A stretch of 43,515 bases of DNA from Intoshia linei (lineage: Eukaryota; Orthonectida; Rhopaluridae): positions 1 through 43,515 of the forward strand of contig LWCA01000182.1 of NCBI GenBank assembly GCA_001642005.1, in the 5' to 3' direction. A program made the position numbers and the translations under genes. Below, piece by piece: positions 9,948 through 20,400 of the stretch (position 1 is its first letter; the number at the start of each line of letters is the position of its first letter). Under the pieces are notes generated by a model. It searched no databases. It was not told the origin of the DNA and was given only the letters and a program-made list of their open reading frames with translations.

Positions 9948-12900
9948 ATGAGGTGTTATTATGAAGTTTTGGGAGTCGAACCTATTGCTTCAACTAAAGA
10001 TATTCAATTTGCGTATAGAAAGTTAGCCCTAAAATACCATCCAGGTTTCTAGTTTATACTCATGGAAAGCCTATTTTATTGTAAATTTTGTTATTAAAAT
10101 TCATTTTTCTATTAATATTATTTTAATATTTTGTTTAAGATTTTATTAAATTAATTTATTGAGCAGAGAGCAACAAATGTTATCGCTCTTATCATCAGTT
10201 TTAACCCTGAATTTGACAATATATTATACATGTACAGAATTGTCACAATTTTGATAAAATTCATAATTTTAAATTTATACTAATTAGATAAAAATCAAGG
10301 AAGTGAGGAATTTCATAAGATTTTCCAAGAACTCCAAAACGCCTATCAAATATTAACGAATGAAAAAGATCGAAGTTGGTATGATAGGAATAAGGAACAA
10401 TTAATGTACATTGGTAAATTACTAAAGATATTATACGCTGTAGTAGATTTTTTATTAGTTAATATTAAGTATAATAATTTTTTTTGTAAAAATCATATTT
10501 GTTGAAATAAAAGTGTGATTATTAATCACTGATCAATAATAAAACTGACAGATTTACCGATTTTGAATAATTTTATTACTAACTATCAAACAAAAATGCT
10601 AGATACCTATAGTATATATATCTATTATAAATATTTCATAGGTACCAATGTTGACGAATTGAATTTTGATTTATATGATATTACCAATACTTCTCAAAAA
10701 GTATAATATATTCAGTCCCGTGTTCAGCTATCAATAGCTCTGATTGAGTTCAAATTGAAATCAAATCAATGACAGCAAAAACCTCTATTTTTTATATGTC
10801 CGTATATAAAAGAAAAATAGTTTGCCGTCCGTTTTGTGTTATTACAATATTAACATTCCTCTGAAAAGTGAAAATTCTTTTTTTGGATGTCGTTTGGACA
10901 TTTACTGGGACTGAAAATATTTAATTTTTTTTTAATTTTTATTATTATTTAGAATTTTTTCAAAATTACCAATTTTATTTTTGAACAATTATGGAAAGAA
11001 GAAAAAAAATATAGACTATCAACAGATGCTGCAAATCTAAGATCAGCTCCAAGTTTTGGAAATTTAAATAGTCCTCAAATTGTTTATTTTACTCATATTT
11101 ATCATTTTAAATATATAAATTAGGACACTGAAAATTTTTATAATTATTGGACATCATTTATATCGAAAAAGTCGTATTTATGGTTAAAAGATGACAAATA
11201 TGGATCAAAAAATGTTTGTAGATTATTCAGACGCAAATATGATCGAGAATTTGCGAAAATTGTAAATAATAATCGTTGCGAAAGAAATGTTAAATTACAA
11301 GTAATTTTTATACGAAATATTTTTACATAGAACAATTCACCATTCTATGTCTATGTCGGAATTAACCAGTGTTTTTTATTGTTTTGTGTCCTTGTCTAAT
11401 ATTTAACGGCGCATTATCAAAAGATAGTAAATCAAATGATCGTAAAAATATACTAATATTAGAATTTATAATTGAATTGGATAAAAAAATATTCTCTGGT
11501 GTCAACACCATAGAATATATCTAATTTTTTTGTAATATGGTTTTTAGGTATAATATGGTATCTTAATATTTCAGTTTTAACTTGGGTCTGTAGATCTACG
11601 ATCAAATATTATCATATATTAAAATTAATATTAACTACGATTATAAAATACGATCAAAAAACTACGATCATGTGATTTTACGATCTTTTGATTTACGATT
11701 AAAAAACTACGATCATTTTATTTTATGATCATTTGAACGGACACGATATTTATCAAGAATTATAGGAAAATTTTTAAATTTGGTAAGCTGTATAAAATAA
11801 AAGGGTAGCAGTCTATTTTATTATAATTTAAATTTTTAAACTTTCCCTCTTTTTTTATTACGTTTTAATTACAAGTTAAGTTATTTTTCTTAAAATTTTA
11901 ATGATTGCTATTGATAGGTAGTATTCGGCTAAAAAATGTTTAAAGCAATTGCATATTGTTGAGTCTGTCATATTCAACCAGGAGACTTGTGTAAATAAAA
12001 TAGTTTCTCTTAGTGTCCGTTTTTTATGTATCGTATTCAGAATCTGCATTGCAGATAGACCCATATTTTACTTTATGTAAAATTCAAGATATTTTGTATT
12101 CATAAATTTTAAATATTTTTTAAACTTTCAATAAAAATTGATGGTGAATTGGAGAATTGGCGATTTGTGGAGAGATTACTGTATTATAAATTATTTTAAT
12201 AATTTAGAAATTTTTGAAAACTCTAATGAAATTAGACCAACGATACCAAAAAATTAAGGTAACATTATTCATTTATTTACGTCATTTTAACAGTTAAACA
12301 AAATTCAATTATTACGTGAAAAGGAAGTTTTATTGATGGAAAAAATGGAAAAATTAAAATTACAAAATAACTGGTATATTTTAATTTGTGTTAAATGTTT
12401 TATTGGTCTTTGCGACGGGTAAAAAAATATTTGTAAAATTTTATCAAATTGAGAAATTGATTTTTATTACGACATATTTCAATTTACATAATTTGATCTT
12501 TTTTTAAGTTTTTATATTATTGGTTTTTAGGATTTACTGTTAATAATATATTTTTCGATAAATAATATTTAGTCATGTTAATAACTACAAAGAGCAAGAA
12601 TGGAGTAAACCCATGTCTGATAATTCCGTATGTGAAGATTCAGGTTTAAATCACTTACTTTACATCGAAAAAGTTGTATTTATTCATATTCAAAGTAAAA
12701 AACTATAAATCCTAACTTATATAGAACTCTAAAATGTTTGTGTCTGTGTTATCGTTTACTTCAATAACCAAGTGTCCTAGAATTTTAAAAAACACAAATT
12801 CCAAGTCAATTTTTCGAGAAGAGTTTTTGTTTAATTGCAAATTTATTTTTCAGAGATGGAACCCTTCAAGTCATAAGCCCCAATTATCCTTTTTTTTTAA

Positions 12901-14448
12901 ATTAAACAAGTTCTTGATCTTAAAAAAATATACACTCCGAACGGCGTCCATATACATTAAAATCATGACCATTAAAATAAATTTTAATTTTAAAAAGGTA
13001 TATCTTCAGGGCTAAATCCCAAAAATAACTGTTGATACAACTTTTTCCATTTAAAATGTTTCAATGTTAAATTAAGCCTTAATGTTCAAAAAAGCAATTT
13101 ACTATTTACCATTTTTTTGAGAAATTTCATTAACAAACAACATTGTAAAACAAAAAATTTGGATTAATTAATTGTTCTAGAATTTAAAAATAAAAAATTG
13201 TTTTGACACGTTTGGGATCACTCCTTTAAAGGATTGATAATAGTGAATAATAACATTTTTATATAAGATTTTATTTTTTGGTAAAATTAAAAAATTCCGC
13301 TCTCGGCGGAGCTTGGTGCTGTTTGTACAAAGTACAAAACAGTCAAGCTAGTAACATATATTCTTGAACGCGGTTGAAGCTTATTAACATTGTTGTAAAT
13401 CTCAGTCTCAGAAACTTTTAATTCAATTAAGAATTTTAATAAACATAAATTCCAGGTCAGATTTTTCTGGGAAGAAAGTAAAATAAATTTCAATTTCAAA
13501 AACTTATATATTTAGGGCTCTCAATAAATTACCCTTTTTTTAAAAAATGAAAATAGTCTCAGAATTTAAAAATAAAAATTAGTATCACAAAATTAAGCCT
13601 TCATGGTTAAAGAAGCAATTTATTATTTACACCTTTTTTTGGGAAATTATGTAATTGACAAATAATTATATTAAATTTTTTGTCCTAGGACCTATGTCCT
13701 AGAATTTGAAAATAAAAATTTTTATAGGATTGGTAATAATGAATAGTAGCATTTTTATGCAAACTTTTATTTTTTTGGTAGAATTAAAAAAGTGCACCCA
13801 AGTCAGAGCTAAGAACCTTTTGTACAATATACAAAACAATCAAGCTAGTTATAACTATATAATTTAATTACAATTAGATGAAATGGTTAATAAATTAAAA
13901 AGATATTGTGACGTATGCAACAAATATTTTAAATCTGTTCCAACGTAATATATTTTATTTATAATATAATTGAATTATAAAGATACAATGCACATTGTAA
14001 ATCTAAAAAACACAAAAATAATATAATAAGCCTTAAAAAATTCATGAGTGATGCAGATTTGCAATGTTTCGATATGGATGTAGAATCTATGGATGAAAAA
14101 GTACCAGAAACAATCGAAACAAATAATAATGTGAAAATAGAAACCTTAAATATCGAAGTGAGTTATCAGAATTAAAAAAATTGTCATAATCCATTATTAA
14201 TAACGATTGACCACAAAAATTCGTCTATTATTTAAAATGACATTTATCATTCACAAATTAGGGTGTCGGGTTCTTTAGACGAAATTGATAATAATGTTCC
14301 CGTATATTTAGAATATTATTTTATTTATTTTTATAAAATTAGGATGTACCTGATTTTGCAAGTGAACCTTATCTCAGTAGAAAAAAGGTATGATATAAAA
14401 ATTTTTATTAAAGATAATGTTTAGAGAAAAAATTTAAGAAAACGTTAG
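9948..14448 (+). CDS. DNAJC21: DNAJC21 / Jjj1 ribosome-biogenesis J-protein
   Basis: Twelve exons (9948-10044, 10288-10413, 10642-10700, 10953-11081, 11124-11300, 12208-12258, 12294-12373, 12573-12643, 13878-13944, 13983-14157, 14343-14387, 14425-14448) give 366 residues. The N-terminal J domain is typical ([20 protein letters not shown]). Its HPD motif (31-33) is split by the first intron between Pro and Asp. The middle has [16 protein letters not shown] and a charged helix. Residues 274-296 form a C2H2 finger (Cys274, Cys277, His290, His296) like the family's pre-60S-binding finger. The protein stimulates Hsp70 during cytoplasmic 60S maturation. The second finger of human DNAJC21 is absent, and the protein ends in a short basic tail. 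Introns 5 and 8 are enlarged by transposons, while intron 9 is only 38 nt. Confidence 0.95.
11386..11744. mobile_element. fold-back element built of TACGATCA motifs (DNAJC21 intron 5)
   Basis: The ends are GTGTCC and GGACAC. Between them the left part carries AAATGATCGTAAAA-type motifs and the right part many copies of the reverse form (CTACGATCA, TTTACGATC, TATGATCATTTG). The two halves can pair over much of their length. This looks like a non-autonomous DNA element with repeated subterminal transposase sites. No target duplication is obvious. Confidence 0.5.
12118..12185. repeat. pogo/Tigger-like terminal repeat remnant
   Basis: GGCGATTTGTGGAGAGATTA followed by CTGTA reads, on the other strand, as TACAG-TAATCTCTCCACAAA, a pogo-like end. 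A near copy (GGCGAATTGTGGAGAGAATT then CTGTA) is at 23853-23877 in WDR3 intron 3. The partner end was not located. Confidence 0.4.
12710..13351 (+). mobile_element. non-autonomous Helitron, copy C (DNAJC21 intron 8)
   Basis: It has the TC start (TCCTAACTTATATA) and the internal TTTGTGTCTGTGTTATCG block. It ends in GCTGTTTGTAC, loop, GTACAAAACAG hairpin and then CTAG at 13348-13351. At 642 bp this is the shortest copy with both ends. The open frames at 12734-13015 and 13287-13499 lie in this repeat and are not genes. Confidence 0.75.
13480..13848 (+). mobile_element. truncated Helitron, copy D (DNAJC21 intron 8)
   Basis: It shares AAATAAATTTCAATTTC, the AAGCCTTCATGGTTAAAGAA block and the terminal TTTTGTACA-ATATACAAAACAATCA-AGCTAG with copy C and directly follows it. 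The 5' boundary is unclear and may start as early as 13352. It is probably an older insertion in the same intron. Confidence 0.6.
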
Positions 14449-14495
14449 TTAGTCCAATCAATGTAACCTAAATACAAATAAACATTTTGATAATA

Positions 14496-17400
14496 TCAAT
14501 TACCAGCAATACAAGCCGTCATAAAACATGCAATATTACCAGCTAGCATACACTCCAGAGCCAATTTTGAAAAATCTTTACGTCTCTGAGGATGTAATGA
14601 ACTAAGGGCACTTATAAATATACCCATTGAACCCAAATTGGCAAAACCACACAAAGCATATGTCATAATGTTTAAAGATTTTGGCTAAAATTGATTAAAT
14701 TTTATAATCCAAGGTATTACGCTAATACTAATGTTTGGATTTTGAATTGCGCATCCCAATTTTTGAAAGGCTATAAATTCGTTTAAAAATATCTTTAATC
14801 CGATTAATCGACCTGCCAATAAACCATCTTTTATATCAATTCCCATCAATAATGATATCGGGTAAAATGCGTATGAGAATAAGGTCTAAATTTAATTATT
14901 AAAAGAATACATTTCCGTTGTAGATGTGGATAAAATGTCATGCGGACCCTAGCCCCTTTACACGGTCCTGTACAAGATTTCCTTTATCTCTAACAAAACT
15001 TGGATATAATAAACTTGTTTCCGATAAACAATGACAAAAATCTCATTAATTCTTACATTATATTTTTGATTACATCGTTTTGTTGCCTTTATGTATTTAA
15101 GAAAAATATTGCTTTAATTTTATATAACAACTAGGTTGACTGTTATGTACTACGTACAAACAGGACCTATATCTGCCGAGGGCACATTTTTATTCTCCAA
15201 AAAAAATAGATTCACGTTGAAAATCTAACTTAAAATCCTGTTATTCACTATTATCAATTCTTTAAAGGAGTGTGGTTCCTAAGTTTGTTTCAGGTGGAAC
15301 CATCATATCACATTACTTTTTACTGAAAGTGAATTATTCCATTTTAATTTTGTTTTGTTAATATTTGCGTAAAGATTTTAAAAATGTTTGTTATCCCATT
15401 TTTTTAATTTATTAGACAGAATGTAGTTGGAAATAATTGATCTGACTAACGGGGTGCTAAATTTAAAAAAAGTTAAGAAACGCTGTATTTTTTTCCAGCA
15501 TGTAGACTAGATTGTATTGTATTGAATAACAAACAATTATTCAACTTTTTTGTTTACAATTTGTCAAATATATAATTTAAAAAATACAAATTAGTATTTT
15601 GAGGGTATAGGTAAATTAAATCTTTAATTGGACATAATTAGGTACAATGATACTAAATCGATCCTACATATATTTTAATCAATCTATAAGTACTAATTAG
15701 ATTACACTTATTGATTTTATGTATTACTAAAAAAAGTATTATAATATCACCCGTAATGTATTTACTTTTATTTTGATTTTATCTATCAGTTTAGTGGCGA
15801 ATTCTATTATGATAACGGTATTATATCGAAAAAATCGTTACAAAAAAAGTTCAACCAATTTCTACGTACTGAATTTAGCTTTAGCGAATTTTATATTCTT
15901 GTTATCTTGCGTTCCAAGTCATACAATAATGAACATTTAATTCAGCAATGTGTGTGATTCTTAATTATGTACAATACCAAGCCATGTATTTGAGTATATA
16001 TACATTGTGTTCCATGACATTGGATAAATTATTGGGGATATGGAACCCAGTCAAATGGCATCGAAAAAATAGAATTAAATTGACATTTTATATGTTGGGA
16101 TTGATTTGGTTTTTTTATATAATATTTCCAATTGTTTGGTTATTTTTGTATGAAACAAAAAATATACGAAATATTGTAATATGCAGTGATAATTGGGGAA
16201 TTTATAGACATCTTAGACCATATTACTTTCTGTTTATCAACTTGACTGGCTTCATATTACCTTCAATGTATATTTTTATATCAACTGTATATATTATCTG
16301 TCAAATTAAAAAAAAGTTTATAAAAAATTCAAATAGTAGTCAATCTATCTAAAGTCATTATACAAATGTTAAAAATAAAAACAAACTGCCACTATTGCAA
16401 AGAAATGGAAAACAATTTATAAATCAAGTTTCAAAATTGTACTACAATAATTATGATAGGCAAAAGAGTTTGGTTTGTTTCACTTCTCTTGATTGTTTTG
16501 TCATTAATGCTCCACAAAAATTATGTAAACCTAATAAATTTTATAATTCAGTACCACCATCAAAAGTACAATACTCCTTTAATCCGATAAATACATCCAT
16601 TCCATGTAGGAAGAGAAAGACTTGAAAATAACACAATTTATCTATTGATGATTATTTTTATTTTATTCTTTTTTACTTGGCTACCTACTTGTATAATATG
16701 GTTCTAGCAGAGTTATTTACTTGATTTATTTTTACATGGCAAAATTTTTTACTATTTCAGAATATATGCTCATATATCATCTTATGTTTACTCGTGTTTT
16801 AATCCTGTCGTTTATATTATATTTTCAATTAAATATAAAAAGCATTTTATGCGAGTATGTTTTTGTAAATGTTTGTAAATAAATTTTAATTTTTACTATT
16901 AAACGAGTATTTTTAAATCGATTAACTTCAACGTTATAATTTTCAATTTCAAAATTTTATATCTTCACGGCAAAAACCCAACATTACCCTTTTTTCTAGT
17001 TTTCATTCTAATAAATTTTTACACTGCATCAAAATCAATCCAATAAATTATCATTATCATATCACTCTTTCGATTATCAACAACGTCAAGTTCGAGAATA
17101 TAACTTAAACTCCGATAACAGATTAATATACGTAAAACGTAAACAATGATAACAAGCATAACTCAATAAAGGCAATTTGATAGGTTCTAGAAAAATATTT
17201 TAATTTACACAATTTTAATATACAAAATAAAATATTTTAGGGCACATTTGTCACAATAAGGGGGCTAGCGTCTGCACCCACCTAGATCCACTACTGTATA
17301 AAGCAGGTGCCAGTTATGCGGCCCGCGTTATAATATGCAAATTTTTTATACATATTTATATATCTTGATGATTACATTTTAACATTAGTTACACGCTTAT

Positions 17401-20400
17401 TCCCTTATTATTGTTTCTTATTTCATTTTATTAACTATAATTATTATGAATAAATTAAAACTGTTACTTAGTGATTTCAGTAAAGATTTTTTGTGAGACC
17501 CGGGTCAAAATTTTTGTCACATTTGGCCCGCCAAATTCAATCTGACAGCCTTGATCTAGAACAGTGGTTCCAAAACTTATTTTGAATACCATCCAATTTT
17601 AAATAGTAACTTTAAAATAATTTAATATTTTTGTATAATTATCTTTCAAACTTTATTTAAATATTTTAATTATAAATTATTGCATTTGAGGTAATCATTA
17701 TTAAAAAAGTTTGAGAACAACTTTGATAATACATATTTTCAAAGATATGAATATATTCAATGTATGTTATGTATTAATTTATGTAAATTTTTGTTATTTA
17801 TTTTTTAGTGCGCCGCAAAAATAAAAAGTTTGGAAGCACTGCTCTAACTCCTTGTTAACGGAAATTCCATTTTAACGGAATTCATTTTTTCTTAACAAAT
17901 TTTTATAAACCAATAATTTCGTTAATAAAAATTGATTACATTTATTTTATCTCTAAACCTCTATTATCTATTTTAATGACTACCATAAACAAAAACTCAT
18001 TTGACCATTTCATTTTTTATTAATTAAACGTCAATTTATTACATTTTTATCAAATTTTTAATAGATATTAAATTACATGACGTTAATTAGAAATAATTAT
18101 TATCATTGCGGAAATATCATTTTTCACCTTATTTTACTTCTGTAAATAATTTTTACGTATATAATATTCTACCCAATATTTGTTTGTATGTGTGTTACCG
18201 TTTATTTCAACAACTACCAGGTTTACCATTGTATAAAGTTCATATTTCAATTATATTTTTCGGGGTGTTAGCAAAATAAATGTCAACCTCCCAAACTCAC
18301 ATCTTACGGGTCAAAAACCCAAAACCCTCAAAAATCCCTCTTTTTGAAAATCAAACGAGTTGGAGAATTTAAAAAAATATATACTCTGATACGAATTTTA
18401 AAATCATAAACATTATCATATATTAAATTTAAAAAAAAATATATCTTCAGGGCCAAAACACAAAATTACCCCTTTTTTATGAAAACAGTCCTAGAATTTA
18501 AAAAAATTTACAGGTGGTACAATTGTATCCTGTTAACACACACAAAAAATTTCAATTTGAATAAGTGACGATTTCACGATCAAAAAAGCATTTTAGTATT
18601 CATATATTTTTTTCCGAAATATTTTATTAAAACAAAAAATGTGAATAATTTACAGGTCCGAAAATTAAAAAAAAAAATTATTCTGATAGAACTTATTCCA
18701 GTTGATATAAATATTTTTTTTTTGAAATATTTTATTAAAACAAAAAATGTGAAATAATTAACGGTCCGAAAAAGTATAAAAGATTAAAAGTTTAACCCGA
18801 GGAATCTACGCATTCCCGATGAAAAATAATTTTTAATATATTATCAACCAATATTTTTCAAATATTTCGAATTAAAATAAAAATGAAAATGCAAATTGAT
18901 ACGTGTTAGACAGTCTGACTTAGACTGAATAACATAAATAAATGTAAATCTGAAAAATCTTTCGCTTTTTTTAAATTCCCCTTATATATTCTTACCGGTC
19001 CCTGGACGACATCGCCCACCTTGGAACCGCTCTCTAGACAATGTACCTCAAAACATCAGCCTTAAAATTAAAAAATCCACCCTCGGCATAGATAGCGGAT
19101 GTTTATACGAAATACATAACAGTCAAGCTAGTTATAATATCACCGTCAAGATGTCAAAATATATATTATCTGTTCGAATGTGAGTTTACCTAGGATATCC
19201 GTTAAAGCAATTAGATTTAGATTTAAATTAGATTTTAATGTTATGTACCATCAAATACAGCGTACTATGAAAAAGAAATATCTCCAATTTAACATTTACC
19301 TCTATTTTAACTTGAATTCCAATTATACGTTTTGTTGTCCATAAGAAAAGATGATTAAAAAGTGCCAAAATTGAAATAAAAGCTATGAGAGCTGTGGCGA
19401 TACCAAAAATCATTTTTAATGCATTTTCAGCTCCAATTGTTATTGCGTCAAATATTCCATTTCTAAATATTTATATAATTAAAAAATTTAAATAGCATAA
19501 AATATTTCACCCTAAACCCTATTGTTCCTAAATCTCTTGAAAATTAAATACGAAATAAAAATATATTTCAAAATTAATAATCATAATGATGTAGATAATA
19601 AAATGTATATTTCAGTCTTTTGGAGTTTAAGTCGATATAAAGAATATTCTTAATGTATAAATGTGGATTTTCTCTTTTAACGTTACTACATGAAGAATAA
19701 AATTTTACCTAAAACTAACAAAAAATCACCTAATATAAAAATTAAATTTTTTAATTAAATCTACTAATCAGCAGCAATTTCAGTAAACTCTTAGTATATA
19801 ATTTAATAAATAAAAAATCATAAGTATGTAGTCATAAATTATCACCGACAATGTGTAGTAGCGTTTGCATTTTAAACTGTCCAAGAAAAATTTAATATGA
19901 AAATACCAGTATATGATAAAAAAGGGAATCTCTGCCTTCACAATAAAAAAATGATTGCATCACAATTAATCCAATTTTTTCATGCTGAAATAAAATGTAT
20001 ATTTTTTTTGATTGATAAAATTTGATTTTTTCGTATGGTTGGTAAATTGAATTCAGACCGAACATAAAATGGTCCAGACCTCTTGAAAATCAAAGAAAAT
20101 AAAAAACGTGTGAAAACAATCTGCAATACCAAATACCATTAGTCAATTCTCAGCGGGTATGTACTTGAAAGTTTAGATTTATTGTAAAAGATACACACAA
20201 CACAAATTGTATTGTAATTCTAAAATGAAATACTCAATTTTCAAAAATGAAGCCTCGATTTTACCTCTTAGAGGTTTCTAGACTGGTCTTCAGTTACAGT
20301 AGATTTGGCTCTGATTTGATTAGTGAAATAAAGTCAAATAAATCTATTCTTATAAAAAATCTTACGTATTGAGTAAAACTAGAATGATAAACTATTAAAT

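Noticed and set aside
15925-15945. Intron explaining the GPCR frame break in ECL1
   Set aside because: The only candidates are about 28-35 nt and remove conserved TM2 residues or leave the wrong phase.
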